Under the pieces are notes generated by a model. The model did no database searches. It had not been told where the DNA came from and worked only from the letters and a program-made list of their open reading frames with translations. Made by a program: the position numbers and the translations under genes. From Aquiluna sp. (GTDB taxonomy: Bacteria; Actinomycetota; Actinomycetes; Actinomycetales; Microbacteriaceae): DNA of 64,000 nt. The stretch lies in contig JAPKCK010000001.1 in NCBI GenBank assembly GCA_028822985.1, positions 122,530 to 186,529 of the forward strand, in the 5' to 3' direction. Shown one piece after another: positions 11,905 through 21,093 of this stretch (its first letter is position 1; each line of letters starts with the position of its first letter).

Positions 11905-12128
11905 TAGTGGGACTTCGAGTGCTTGCCACTCACCCCGTAGCCAGATTTCCTAAGAGCGAGTCCAACTATCGGACCGAGGGCTGCAAGTACAGCCGAGGCC
12001 CAAACCATGGATGGCACATTCAACCAGAAAAACAGCGTTCCAATGGTGAAGGCAGTCAGAACGATAACCACGGTCGCCCAAGCCGCAACGGAGTTTCCAT
12101 GCCCTGGGTCGGTTTTAGATTCAGTCAT
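11904..12128 (-). CDS. HGxxPAAW-type small membrane protein
   Basis: Small protein (74 residues) found between the Trp-associated membrane protein gene and trpC in actinobacterial trp operons. It has two predicted membrane segments (about 17-37 and 40-59) and polar ends rich in Ser, Lys and His. The family-naming motif is changed here to HGNSVAAW (10-17), with Val in place of Pro. Its function is not established. Its position suggests a link to tryptophan synthesis or transport, which is inference. Confidence 0.85.
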   Translation of the reverse strand: MTESKTDPGHGNSVAAWATVVIVLTAFTIGTLFFWLNVPSMVWASAVLAALGPIVGLALRKSGYGVSGKHSKSH

Positions 12129-12168
12129 TGTGCCCTTCTCGGATGTTTCTCAATTCTAGCAAGCACTT

Positions 12169-12678
12169 CTACTGCTCATCCCACAGGTTCTCCGGGTCGT
12201 CGTTTGTATCAGTGACGGTACTTGATCTGTCCGATAGCCCTGAGCGCCCAGGTTGAAAAACTGCCAGAGCAAAAATCAATCCGGTTACTCCGGCCATCGT
12301 TAGGTAAACCCAATAGCCGATCTTTACCACTACGCCGAAACCTGCTGCCGTAGCCAGCCCCGTAGTGCTGGAGATCAACTCGATGACGGCACTAGCATCT
12401 GACCAGCTTGTGAGGGACATCACCACAATCGTGGAACCAGAGATTATCGAGGCAATCGCCGCCATCGTCCGACTTAGAAGACGGTAACGGGCGATTAGCG
12501 AAATCAGTAGGACGATCAGCGGAACCAGACTTGTCAGGGGATTAAGCTCAGACCCAATTAATGTTCCAATCAATGCTGATTCATCGGAGTGAAAGTCTCT
12601 AACGTCTACCCAGGCAAGAAGAGAGCTTGATAGCCACACGGCGGCGACTAGTGTGCCCACTGAAATAAGTCTGATCAT
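12169..12678 (-). CDS. Trp biosynthesis-associated membrane protein (TrpP type)
   Basis: Integral membrane protein of the Trp_oprn_chp family that accompanies trp genes in actinobacteria. 169 residues with about four hydrophobic helices (near 5-25, 47-64, 72-92 and 118-142) and an acidic cytoplasmic tail ending in DPENLWDEQ, typical of the family. Its first codons overlap the trpE stop by 4 nt. A role as tryptophan transporter or partner of the pathway has been suggested only by context. Confidence 0.88.
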   Translation of the reverse strand: MIRLISVGTLVAAVWLSSSLLAWVDVRDFHSDESALIGTLIGSELNPLTSLVPLIVLLISLIARYRLLSRTMAAIASIISGSTIVVMSLTSWSDASAVIELISSTTGLATAAGFGVVVKIGYWVYLTMAGVTGLIFALAVFQPGRSGLSDRSSTVTDTNDDPENLWDEQ

Positions 12679-14156
12679 TTTTTCATCGCATTCGCCGCAG
12701 CAACTGCGCGCAACACAACCGCGGCTTTTGCAAGAGTTTCGGCGTACTCGGTTTCTGGAACTGAATCGAGAACAATCCCGGCACCGGCCTGCACCCTCGC
12801 TACTCCATTTCTCAGAACTGCAGTGCGAATCGCGATGGCAAGGTCTGAGTTCCCCTGAAAATCGAAGTACCCAACAACACCACCGAACAGGCCTCGATAA
12901 CTCTCTTCTAGGTCGTGAATTATTTCCAAAGCCCTTGGTTTCGGCGCACCCGAGAGAGTTCCAGCTGGGAAGGTGGCCAGCATGGCCTTGACAATGCTGG
13001 TGTCGGCGTTGAGCGATCCTTCGACAGTAGACACCAAGTGCATAATGTGCGAGAAGCGATGGATTTGCATAAACTCACTCACCCGCACTGTCTTGGGATC
13101 GCAGACTTTGAGCAGGTCATTTCTCGCAAGGTCAACCAACATCAAGTGTTCGCTGCGCTCTTTTTCATCCGCCAGCAGGTCTTCCGCAAGCTGGTTATCG
13201 GTGGATGTGTCTTGTCCCCTTGGTCGAGAACCTGCGATCGGGTGGGTGACCACGTTAGACCCCATCACCTTGACAAGTGCCTCCGGCGAACTTCCGACTA
13301 TCGCAAACGGACCGTCCTGGTCTTGCCATCTAATGAGATACATGTATGGGCTTGGATTCAGAGCCCTGAGCGCTCGGTAAACATCCAGTGCATCAGCAGT
13401 CGTCTGGTGGTCAAAGCGCTGAGAAATAACAACCTGAAACACATCCCCCTTGCGAACATGCTCCTTGGCCAATTCCACCTTTTCGAGGAACTCATTCTTG
13501 GGAATGTTGGAGACCGCGTCCGGCTCCGGCCAATTTGGCTCGGACACCATCGCGGGTGTTGGCATTTCAACGATTTTCTGCATCTGGCTAATGGCATTAA
13601 GCGCTTGGCCGTAGCTGTCCTGAAGTGGGGTCCCATCGACGAACACCACACTGACCAGGAGCAATTCAGACTTTTGATGATCCATGACCACTAGCTCTGA
13701 AAATTGGTTGAACCCGTATAGCGGTATCGAGTAGTCGGCCGGCTTGGCATCGGGAAGCTTCTCGGTTAGGTTGACGGCTCCCCAGCTTAGAAATCCAACC
13801 AGTCCCGAACTCAGTGGAAAATCGACTGGACTCGATTTCCATGCCGTTTGAAGCTTCTCAAGCGCGGCTATCGGGTCCTCGGGCAGCATAGATCCATCTG
13901 GAAGGCACTTCGCATTCCCTATCCACGTTGCTTTGTCATTTGTTGCCGTTAGTTGACCCCTAGAGGACACTCCAATAAATGAGTACCTGCCCCAGACTCC
14001 CTGTTCGGCTGACTCCAACAAGAAAGTGTCCGCCCTAGAACCTGCGAGCTTTTGGTAGATCCCAATCGGGGTTTCACTGCCGCTAAATAGTCTTTTTACT
14101 ATCGGGATTGCGTTGTACTGGCTACTGAGTTTCTCAAGCTGTTCAAAGCCGATCAC
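12675..14156 (-). CDS. trpE: anthranilate synthase component I
   Basis: Forms anthranilate from chorismate and ammonia; the first and usually feedback-inhibited step of tryptophan synthesis. 493 residues. The N-terminal LLES element (46-49) is the tryptophan-binding site, so feedback control is probably kept. The chorismate-binding domain shows GSSPE, IAGSRPRG, DLARND, LSGAPKP and QAGAGIV. No trpG or trpD is in this window, so the glutaminase partner must be encoded elsewhere. It directly abuts hisI with no spacer, joining the his and trp genes in one transcription unit. Confidence 0.98.
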   Translation of the reverse strand: MIGFEQLEKLSSQYNAIPIVKRLFSGSETPIGIYQKLAGSRADTFLLESAEQGVWGRYSFIGVSSRGQLTATNDKATWIGNAKCLPDGSMLPEDPIAALEKLQTAWKSSPVDFPLSSGLVGFLSWGAVNLTEKLPDAKPADYSIPLYGFNQFSELVVMDHQKSELLLVSVVFVDGTPLQDSYGQALNAISQMQKIVEMPTPAMVSEPNWPEPDAVSNIPKNEFLEKVELAKEHVRKGDVFQVVISQRFDHQTTADALDVYRALRALNPSPYMYLIRWQDQDGPFAIVGSSPEALVKVMGSNVVTHPIAGSRPRGQDTSTDNQLAEDLLADEKERSEHLMLVDLARNDLLKVCDPKTVRVSEFMQIHRFSHIMHLVSTVEGSLNADTSIVKAMLATFPAGTLSGAPKPRALEIIHDLEESYRGLFGGVVGYFDFQGNSDLAIAIRTAVLRNGVARVQAGAGIVLDSVPETEYAETLAKAAVVLRAVAAANAMKK

Positions 14157-14477
14157 TTAGACCTCCTCGAAGCAGCTGATGGTTCCGAGATGGCAGGTGG
14201 GCCCGGCTGGCCTGACCATAGCCAAAATAGTGTCGCCGTCGCAATCTAGCGACAAGGAGTCAATTGCCAAGGTGTTACCACTGGTTTCACCCTTATGCCA
14301 AAGCTGATTGCGGGATCGTGAGAAGAAATGCATTTCGCCTGTAGAGACGGATTTTTCTAAAGCCTCGAGGTTCGAATAGGCAAGCATAAGAACTCGCAGG
14401 GTTTGACTGTCTTGAACCACAACGGGTATCAGATGGTCGCCAGAAAATTTGACCTGATCCAACGCTAATTGCCTCAT
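14157..14477 (-). CDS. hisI: phosphoribosyl-AMP cyclohydrolase
   Basis: Third step of histidine synthesis: opens the adenine ring of PR-AMP. 106 residues, the stand-alone HisI form; HisE is a separate gene at 16071. Zn/Mg ligands are visible: C79, D80, D82 (in DCDGD), and C95 and C102 in CHLGTISC. The [12 protein letters not shown] block (53-64) is the family signature. It overlaps hisF by 4 nt. Confidence 0.97.
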   Translation of the reverse strand: MRQLALDQVKFSGDHLIPVVVQDSQTLRVLMLAYSNLEALEKSVSTGEMHFFSRSRNQLWHKGETSGNTLAIDSLSLDCDGDTILAMVRPAGPTCHLGTISCFEEV

Positions 14478-15229
14478 CTAGCCTCTATTCCTGCTTCTTC
14501 AAGTGCTTGCTTTACCTTTGCAACCGAGATTTCGCCGCTGTGAAAAACACTAGCTGCGAGCAACGCATCTGCGCCCGCCTGAGCTGCCTCGACGAAGTCT
14601 GATACTTTGCCGGCTCCCCCGGACGCGATGATCGGAACAGCCGATATTTTACGTACTTTCTCAATCAGCTCAAGATCAAAACCCGCTCTGGTCCCGTCTG
14701 CATCCATGCTGTTGATAAGCAGTTCCCCGGCGCCTAACTTTTGCACCTTCTCTATCCACTGCATCGCATCTAAACCGGTTTCCTGTCTACCACCGTGCGA
14801 GGTGACGACGAATCCCGAGTTGGTGTCACCACGCTTAATGTCTAGAGAAACTACCAAAATCTGATTGCCGTGTTCCTTCGCAATCTCGGCTAGAAGTTCT
14901 GGCCTGGAAATGCCCGCGGAGCCGATGGATACCTTATCGGTTCCGGCCGCCAGGAGCAGCGAAACATCTTCCAGGCTTCTGATGCCCCCGCCCACAGTTA
15001 GAGGTATAAATATCTCCTCCGCGCACCTGGTTACCATGTCTCTAGTTGTTGATCTATTTTCGCTGGCAGCCGTTACGTCTAAAAATGTAAGTTCGTCGGC
15101 TCCTTGAAGATAGTAATCGCGGGCTAAGTCAACTGGGTCACCGCTGTCGACGAGATTCTGGAAGTTGACACCCTTCACCACCCGTCCGTTTGCAACATCT
15201 AGGCAGGGAATCACTCTGATAGCTGGCAC
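14474..15229 (-). CDS. hisF: imidazole glycerol phosphate synthase, cyclase subunit
   Basis: Uses ammonia from HisH to convert PRFAR to imidazole glycerol phosphate and AICAR. 251 residues, TIM barrel. The catalytic aspartates D11 (CLDVANG) and D130 (SLDIKRG) are at the canonical positions. The glutaminase partner hisH, and hisA, hisB, hisC and hisD, are not in this window, so the his genes are split. It overlaps hisG by one base. Confidence 0.98.
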   Translation of the reverse strand: MPAIRVIPCLDVANGRVVKGVNFQNLVDSGDPVDLARDYYLQGADELTFLDVTAASENRSTTRDMVTRCAEEIFIPLTVGGGIRSLEDVSLLLAAGTDKVSIGSAGISRPELLAEIAKEHGNQILVVSLDIKRGDTNSGFVVTSHGGRQETGLDAMQWIEKVQKLGAGELLINSMDADGTRAGFDLELIEKVRKISAVPIIASGGAGKVSDFVEAAQAGADALLAASVFHSGEISVAKVKQALEEAGIEAR

Positions 15230-16071
15230 TATATTCTCGCTGCGTGAATGGCTGATACTAAAATTGCCCTAGCTCCCGCGGCGTACAGTTCATCCATTAT
15301 TTGATTCATCTGTATCGCTGGCACTAGCGAACGAACGGCAACCCAGTCCAAATCGGCCATTGGAGATATCGTCGGCGACTCAATCCCCGGAGTTATTTTT
15401 GTTGCCGCCTCCAGCACTTTCTTGGGGCAGTCGTAGTCAATGATTACGTACTCCCTGGCAACCAATACGCCCTTTAGGCGCATCAAAAGCCCGTTTGCAT
15501 CACTAGCCTTCCCAGGAGCACTAATGAGCCTGGCCGTAGAGGTCAAGATCGTAGGGCCGAAGATTGCGAGACCGGCTTTTCTAAGCGTGTTACCGGTTGA
15601 GACAACGTCGGCAACGGCATCTGCAACGCCGAGCTTTACGGCAGATTCAACCGCTCCGTCGAGCTTGATGATTTCACAATTCACGTTTAGCTTCGCCAAG
15701 TAATTCGCTATCAGGGTTGGGTATGCGGTCGCAAGCCTTTTACCTTCGAGTTGGCTCGGATCATCGAAACCAGAGTCGATTGGTGCTGCAAATCGAAAGG
15801 TAGAAGCCCCAAAGCCCAAATCGGCAATTTCTTCGGCTTCGGACTCCGAATCCATCAAGAGATCCAGCCCTGTTAGGCCAACATCTAGAGATCCTGACCC
15901 CACGTAAGTCGCTATATCCCTAGGCCTCAGGTAAAAAAACTCTATGTCGTTTGCTTCATCGACTAAGTGAAGCTCTTGGGTGTCTCGTCTTGTCTGGTAT
16001 CCGGCCTCTTTTAGCATGGCAACCGCAGATTCAGACAGGATGCCCTTGTTCGGAATGGCTACTCGCAGCAT
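15229..16071 (-). CDS. hisG: ATP phosphoribosyltransferase, long form
   Basis: First step of histidine synthesis: ATP + PRPP gives PR-ATP; usually inhibited by histidine. 280 residues from ATG 16071, which gives the standard N-terminus [10 protein letters not shown] and a TGATG overlap with hisE. The frame stays open upstream to 16197, but that extension lies inside hisE and has no family resemblance. The PRPP loop region ([10 protein letters not shown]) is in the catalytic part. The C-terminal HisG_C regulatory domain (about 205-280) is present, so this is the hexameric long form that does not need HisZ. Confidence 0.97.
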   Translation of the reverse strand: MLRVAIPNKGILSESAVAMLKEAGYQTRRDTQELHLVDEANDIEFFYLRPRDIATYVGSGSLDVGLTGLDLLMDSESEAEEIADLGFGASTFRFAAPIDSGFDDPSQLEGKRLATAYPTLIANYLAKLNVNCEIIKLDGAVESAVKLGVADAVADVVSTGNTLRKAGLAIFGPTILTSTARLISAPGKASDANGLLMRLKGVLVAREYVIIDYDCPKKVLEAATKITPGIESPTISPMADLDWVAVRSLVPAIQMNQIMDELYAAGARAILVSAIHAARI

Positions 16072-16334
16072 CAGAGAACCTGCTCTACTGCCGACAGGGG
16101 CACGTTTCTGGAAATCAAAATAAGTTGTATGTAATAAAGAAGTTGCGAGGCTTCTAGTGCGACCTGTTCGTCTGACTCGTGTTCTGCGGCCATCCATAGT
16201 TCCGCTGCTTCCTCGACGAGTTTTTTGCCAATTGAGTGGACTCCCTTTGCCAATAACTCGCTGCTACCGGAGTTGTTATCGGGCATGCTGGCCGTGTTTA
16301 CCAGCTCGTCATAAAGGGAATCGAATGATTTCAT
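16071..16334 (-). CDS. hisE: phosphoribosyl-ATP pyrophosphatase
   Basis: Second step of histidine synthesis: removes pyrophosphate from PR-ATP. 87 residues, all-alpha MazG-like fold. The acidic metal-binding set is visible in KKLVEEAAELWMAA (about 37-50) and in the later helix with E and Q side chains. It heads the hisE-hisG-hisF-hisI run and sits 19 nt downstream of rpe. Confidence 0.96.
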   Translation of the reverse strand: MKSFDSLYDELVNTASMPDNNSGSSELLAKGVHSIGKKLVEEAAELWMAAEHESDEQVALEASQLLYYIQLILISRNVPLSAVEQVL

Positions 16335-16353
16335 ACCCCTAGATTACAGCGAA

Positions 16354-17016
16354 TCACTTCGGATTCGAAGCTGCCAGAGCTAACCCTCGAAGTCGGAGTA
16401 TTTGATTTGTCCGATCGGGGCTGTTGTAAATGGCAGAACCCGCCACAAATGAGTCGGCACCCAGCGATGCCAATTGAGCAATGTTTGACTCTGTCACTCC
16501 TCCGTCGACCTGCAGGGAAATGGTTGCGCCAGAGTCTCGAATGAGCTGACGAGCTTGGGCAATCTTTTCGAGGGTTTCAATCAGAATTGGCTGCCCCCCA
16601 AAGCCAGGCTCAACGGTCATTACCAGAAGCATGTCTACTTCTTGGATCAGGTGGGCTATTTCCGAAACCTTGGTGTCGGGCTTAATGGCGACGGCGGCTT
16701 TTACACCAGATGCTCTGAGCTTCCTCGCCAGGTCAATCGGTTCCTTTGCTGCCTCTAGATGAAACGTGACTGAAGTCGCGCCGGCCTGGGCATAGCCAAT
16801 TGCCCACTTGTCCGGGTCTTCAATCATCAGGTGCACATCTAGAGGAATCGGAGAGACTTTGGCAAGTCTCTGCACAATTGCGGTTCCCAGCGTCAAATTT
16901 GGGACAAAGTGATTGTCCATAACATCAACGTGGGCCATGTCAGCCGATGCGATTGACATGAGCTCCGCCTCCAAGTTGGCAAAGTCGGCACTGAGTATTG
17001 AGGGATTAATTTGCAA
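16354..17016 (-). CDS. rpe: ribulose-phosphate 3-epimerase
   Basis: Interconverts ribulose 5-phosphate and xylulose 5-phosphate in the pentose phosphate pathway, which also feeds PRPP to the his, trp and pyr genes nearby. 220 residues, TIM barrel. Signature motifs in order are DVMDNHFVPN (31-40), HLMIEDP, VEPGFGGQ and QVDGGV, holding the metal ligands and catalytic aspartates. It lies 3 nt after rsmB. Confidence 0.98.
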   Translation of the reverse strand: MQINPSILSADFANLEAELMSIASADMAHVDVMDNHFVPNLTLGTAIVQRLAKVSPIPLDVHLMIEDPDKWAIGYAQAGATSVTFHLEAAKEPIDLARKLRASGVKAAVAIKPDTKVSEIAHLIQEVDMLLVMTVEPGFGGQPILIETLEKIAQARQLIRDSGATISLQVDGGVTESNIAQLASLGADSFVAGSAIYNSPDRTNQILRLRGLALAASNPK

Positions 17017-17019
17017 CGC

Positions 17020-18342
17020 CTAGTTCCCTTCATCTTTTTTCAGAAGTGCCATAAACATGGCGTCAGTTCCATGTCGATGTGGCCATAACTGAACAGTTTT
17101 CCTAGAGGTGTTCAACTCTAGACCTGGAGCTAACTCTTGCATTACTGGTACTAGGTCGACTAGCGAAATGTTGGCGTGGCGATCCAGTGCAGCTCTAATT
17201 TGGGCATTTGTCTCGACTACCAGTGGTGAGCAGGTTGCGTACATAAGAATGCCACCTGGTTCAAGCGCTAACACCGCGGCGTCAATTAGCTCGGCCTGCA
17301 ATTTAGTGAGTGATGGTAGTTGCTCCGGCTTTTTTGTCCATCGAGATTCAGGCTTCCGACGAAGGGACCCAAGTCCGGCACAGGGGGCATCTAGCAAAAT
17401 GGCCGCGAAGGAACTTTCGGGGGCGTCTTGCCCTCTCTTGACGAGTACCGGAGTGCTTTCTGGGTCCGCGAGTGCTGAGGAGACCAGCTTGGCCCTTTTT
17501 ACATGTGGTTCGTAGCAAACAAGATTTCCAGATCCCGATACGGCATGTTCTAGCACTGCTGCCTTGCCTCCCGGGCCGGAGCACATGTCCAGCCAGGTTC
17601 CGCTCCTATCGGCAACCTTGCTAAGTGCCAACGCTACAAGTTGGGAGCCCTGGTCCTGCACCCTCACGCCAGGAATCGAAAGATATTCAAGTGGGTTTCC
17701 GATGCAGAGAAAGCCATTCGGAGATGCCGAGCCTCGCTGGAGCCCAAGAGCTTCAAGTTCAGCTGATGCAGAGCTTGTAATAGCGATGAGGTTCACGACC
17801 GGGGTTTGGTTGTTTGCTGATAGAAGTTCGGCCAGATCCGATGTTCTCCCATCGAGTTCAAGGGCCGATTTCATGCCGGAAATAATCCACATCGGGTGGG
17901 AGAATTCGATACTCAGCCGCGTGAGCTCCTCTTGGCCTTCGACGAGTATGTCAAGAAGATTGTCGTGTCCGGCTCGTTCGGCATTTCGAAGAACCGCGTT
18001 ACATAGCCCTGCGGCACTGGCTTCGAAATGCTTTACAAGATCCACTGTCTCGTTTATGGCCGCATGGGTGGGGATTCGCATTCTGAAAAGCTGATGAAGA
18101 CCAAGCTGAATTGCCGCCCTTAGGCCCGGGGATAATGTCTTGCCGGGAGTCAAATGATCGATGATGGCGTCGTACTGTAGCTGCCATCGAAGAACGCCGT
18201 AGCTGAGCTCCTGAACCAAGCCTCTGTCGGCATCCGAGATTTCATGCTTAGCAAGCTCCTTGGGAAGCAGCAGGTTAATGTAGCTCTCCGATGCTCGCAC
18301 TCGGTTGAGTAGCTCGAGGGCTATCTGGCGCGCGTTAGTCAA
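17020..18342 (-). CDS. rsmB: 16S rRNA m5C967 methyltransferase
   Basis: SAM-dependent RNA cytosine-C5 methyltransferase (RsmB/Fmu). 440 residues. The N-terminal NusB-like RNA-binding domain covers about 1-140. The catalytic domain has the SAM motif DMCSGPGGKA, the DAPCAGLGSLRR motif with one conserved Cys, and ATCSPLVVET with the second Cys. It overlaps the end of fmt by 8 nt, the usual fmt-rsmB arrangement. Confidence 0.96.
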   Translation of the reverse strand: MTNARQIALELLNRVRASESYINLLLPKELAKHEISDADRGLVQELSYGVLRWQLQYDAIIDHLTPGKTLSPGLRAAIQLGLHQLFRMRIPTHAAINETVDLVKHFEASAAGLCNAVLRNAERAGHDNLLDILVEGQEELTRLSIEFSHPMWIISGMKSALELDGRTSDLAELLSANNQTPVVNLIAITSSASAELEALGLQRGSASPNGFLCIGNPLEYLSIPGVRVQDQGSQLVALALSKVADRSGTWLDMCSGPGGKAAVLEHAVSGSGNLVCYEPHVKRAKLVSSALADPESTPVLVKRGQDAPESSFAAILLDAPCAGLGSLRRKPESRWTKKPEQLPSLTKLQAELIDAAVLALEPGGILMYATCSPLVVETNAQIRAALDRHANISLVDLVPVMQELAPGLELNTSRKTVQLWPHRHGTDAMFMALLKKDEGN

Positions 18343-19243
18343 ATTGTGCTATCCCCTTAAGGCCATTCCACCAGTCAGTTGCCGCGATTTCACGCCTTCC
18401 GGCAGGTTGCACAAGCTCGAGCTTTAGTGAGCTAGCGCTGCCGCATTGCACATTGATTTCGTTGTTTTCGCTCTTGTATATTTCGCCGATCCCACGCTCT
18501 GTGCCTGGGTCAGAGCCGGAGATGACGGGATGCGCGAACAGGATCCTCACCGGTTCACCGTTTTGGTTTGCCCACGCCGTTGGTTCCGGATTCGTGGCCC
18601 GTATGAATCTCGTCAAATCTTCAGCGGAGTTGCTGAAGTCAAGCTTGGCTGCCGGGCGGGTAATCTTTGGTGCCGCCGAGGCTGTACCCTCTTGGATCTT
18701 CGGCGTCGGGTTTTCGCTCAGCGCCCGTATTAGAAAGTCTCCGCCTTCTTTCGTAAACCTGATCAATGCTTGGCCAGCAGTTTCGTTTGCTAAGAACCTT
18801 AGAGGCGCCTGAGAGATAAGTGCTCCGGTATCCAGGCCTGAGTCGAGCTCAAAAACGCTTATCCCAATACCAGTGTCATGGATCATTGAATGCTGCAGCG
18901 GAGTCGCCCCTCTCCATTCGGGCAGAAGTGAGAAATGCAAGTTCCACCAGGGGATTTCCGAAAGCGCCGCCTGTGGAATCATTGCTCCATAAGCGACAAC
19001 CACCGCTTTCTCGGCGCCGCTTAGGCGAATCACTTTCAGGGCTTCGTCGTCAATTTTGTTGGTCTTGTGGACTTTTAGACCCAACTGTTCGGCCTTGAGA
19101 GTGACCGGAGATGGGGTAACGATACGCTTACGTCCAACTCGAGCGTCGGGGCGGGTGAGGACCAATACCACGTCATGCTTGTCGGCAATCATTTCAAGAG
19201 CCCGCGATGCCACCTCAGGGGTTCCGGCAAAAATAAGTCTCAT
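18335..19243 (-). CDS. fmt: methionyl-tRNA formyltransferase
   Basis: Formylates initiator Met-tRNA using 10-formyl-THF. 302 residues. The N-terminal formyltransferase domain has HFSLLPEWRGATP (with catalytic Asn-His just before) and an ELDSGLDTG motif supplying the catalytic Asp. The C-terminal domain binds the tRNA acceptor. It lies 11 nt downstream of priA. Confidence 0.97.
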   Translation of the reverse strand: MRLIFAGTPEVASRALEMIADKHDVVLVLTRPDARVGRKRIVTPSPVTLKAEQLGLKVHKTNKIDDEALKVIRLSGAEKAVVVAYGAMIPQAALSEIPWWNLHFSLLPEWRGATPLQHSMIHDTGIGISVFELDSGLDTGALISQAPLRFLANETAGQALIRFTKEGGDFLIRALSENPTPKIQEGTASAAPKITRPAAKLDFSNSAEDLTRFIRATNPEPTAWANQNGEPVRILFAHPVISGSDPGTERGIGEIYKSENNEINVQCGSASSLKLELVQPAGRREIAATDWWNGLKGIAQFD

Positions 19244-19254
19244 AACTAGGTAAC

Positions 19255-21093
19255 CTACAGCGCCTGCGGGTCGTCCATCACCACCCGCAAGCCCCTTCGC
19301 TTGGTTACACCCTGAGTTCGTGCCGTGGCTCCAATGGCTACCACCCGAAGCTCCTTGGCTATCGCCGGACCTTGATTATATGAAAATTTTATAAGCGCGC
19401 TTCCGGCTTTTTCATCTACCCAAAGAGCTATAGCCCCTTTTGACTTAGCGGCCGAAACAGCAGCTTCTAGAGTTTCCGGCAGAGCCTGTAGTGAGCAGAT
19501 GCGCATCGCCGGAGGAAGTCCAAGTTCTCGGGCTTCCTCAAGCGCTGTCTTAGCCATCGGTATCAACTGACCAAGCGACAGCGCGTTTCCAAGATCGGCG
19601 GGCAGACCTGCAAAGGCAGCCCTGCCCGTCGGCGACAGGAGCTCAAGAGCTTCCATCCAGTCTCTTACGGCCATCTGCTGTGCACTAAGAGTCTGCCGAC
19701 TGAGCCAGACATCGCTGTCAAGAATTAGGACAGCAGAGTATCCCTTAGGGACCCTTGGTGCTGAACCTGGAGTTGCAACGACTATTTGATTCTTAGTTTT
19801 TAGCCCTGTTGGCTTCTTATCTCCCGTGGCTTCAGATATTGCAGTGTTCGGAAAGGTTTTACCAAGCTCGGCGACGGTCCTGCTGCTACCTGTACGCCCT
19901 TTTTTCTGGTTTCTCGAACCGCAGCTAATACAAGCAACGAAGTGCTTGTTGCAGAGTCTGCATTGAGTGTTAGCTGCGTCGGGCTGCCAAAAATGGCCTC
20001 CGCAGGAGCAAGTCAGTTTGTCGCCACAACCTGCGCAGTAGACCGACGCTGAGTCGCCCTTGCGAGGAAGCAGAACAAGCACTGGCCCGCGATCCAAGTT
20101 TTCACGAACTATCTTGAACCCGGACTCATCCATGCGGAGGCCTGGTTCGGAATAAGAGATCCGAAGCGGTGCGTCAACGACTTTATGATCGGATAAGTAC
20201 CCGATTGCAACTAATCTTTGAAGCTCGACGGACCGGTATGGAGCCGTGAACAGCAGCTCCACGTCTCCATTTGCTCGAATAAGAGCTAGGTCTCTTGTGT
20301 TTGTAAATGGGGAACCTTGGTCTCTCAAGCTGTCATCGGAGTCATCGTGCACAGCGATTAGGCCCAAGTTCTTGACGGGTGCAAAAATCGAGGATCTTGT
20401 TCCTACGACGATTACTTGACGAGACTCTTTGATTTGGTGGAACAGCTGATAACGGGAAGATTTTTTCTGACTCGGTTTTAGGAAAACAAACTGATCATCA
20501 ATTCCCAGCCTGTGAGCCAGGTCGACGACGATGTCAATATCTGCCCTTTCTGGCACCACAATGATTGAAGACATACCCCTGGAATGGACGCCGAGAGCGT
20601 TAGCCAAGAGCAACAGTGCCCAGTCCGGCACAAGCGTTCCTGCCACCTCAAGTTGCCTTGCCGAAGTTAGGACTGCCGCGCGTGCACCAAGGGCTGCGTC
20701 CAGCTTTGGAACCAAAACATCTACCTCTAGGGCTCTTGGCTCGATCGCCGGGAGCCTTTGGACCGTTGACATGTAATCGGGCACCGCAAGTGCAATAAGT
20801 TCCCCTAACGCAACGCATTGACGATCTGCGACTGCCCTAAGAAAATCAAAGAGCTGACTGGAAAGCACTTCAGAGGCATCCTGAATACTCGTTATTGATG
20901 CGGTTGCATAGTCACTGGTATCGGAAAGCGCTGAGACATAGCCAACCTGCCTTTTTTTTGATCTCCCAAGCGGAAAAACCACTTCTTGGCCGATGGCAAT
21001 TTCATTTTGCATGGCTTCGGGAATTAGATAATCAAAGGCCCGGTCAAGCTGAATTAAAGGGGACTTTGCCAATACTGAAGCAAAGCGGGACAT
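19255..21093 (-). CDS. priA: replication restart protein PriA, helicase-inactive form
   Basis: PriA recognises stalled forks and reloads the replisome. 612 residues, somewhat short for the family. The N-terminal DNA-binding domain (about 1-110) is recognisable, and eight cysteines of the two zinc sites are kept (C353, C356, C362, C364, C378, C381, C388, C391). The ATPase motifs have decayed. There is no GxGKT Walker A near residues 160-175. The DEEH box is VHDDSDDSL (248-256). Loss of these motifs is known for actinobacterial PriA, so this is probably a structural restart factor and not a pseudogene. The frame is intact and the gene is embedded in the metK-priA-fmt operon. Confidence 0.95.
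   Translation of the reverse strand: MSRFASVLAKSPLIQLDRAFDYLIPEAMQNEIAIGQEVVFPLGRSKKRQVGYVSALSDTSDYATASITSIQDASEVLSSQLFDFLRAVADRQCVALGELIALAVPDYMSTVQRLPAIEPRALEVDVLVPKLDAALGARAAVLTSARQLEVAGTLVPDWALLLLANALGVHSRGMSSIIVVPERADIDIVVDLAHRLGIDDQFVFLKPSQKKSSRYQLFHQIKESRQVIVVGTRSSIFAPVKNLGLIAVHDDSDDSLRDQGSPFTNTRDLALIRANGDVELLFTAPYRSVELQRLVAIGYLSDHKVVDAPLRISYSEPGLRMDESGFKIVRENLDRGPVLVLLPRKGDSASVYCAGCGDKLTCSCGGHFWQPDAANTQCRLCNKHFVACISCGSRNQKKGRTGSSRTVAELGKTFPNTAISEATGDKKPTGLKTKNQIVVATPGSAPRVPKGYSAVLILDSDVWLSRQTLSAQQMAVRDWMEALELLSPTGRAAFAGLPADLGNALSLGQLIPMAKTALEEARELGLPPAMRICSLQALPETLEAAVSAAKSKGAIALWVDEKAGSALIKFSYNQGPAIAKELRVVAIGATARTQGVTKRRGLRVVMDDPQAL

Noticed and set aside
12915..13694. 259-codon open frame on the plus strand
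   Set aside because: Lies wholly antisense to trpE, which has all family motifs; there is no ribosome site or recognisable protein content.
16072..16197. Upstream extension of hisG
   Set aside because: The extra 42 codons lie inside hisE in another frame and do not resemble HisG; the ATG at 16071 gives the family start and a TGATG junction.
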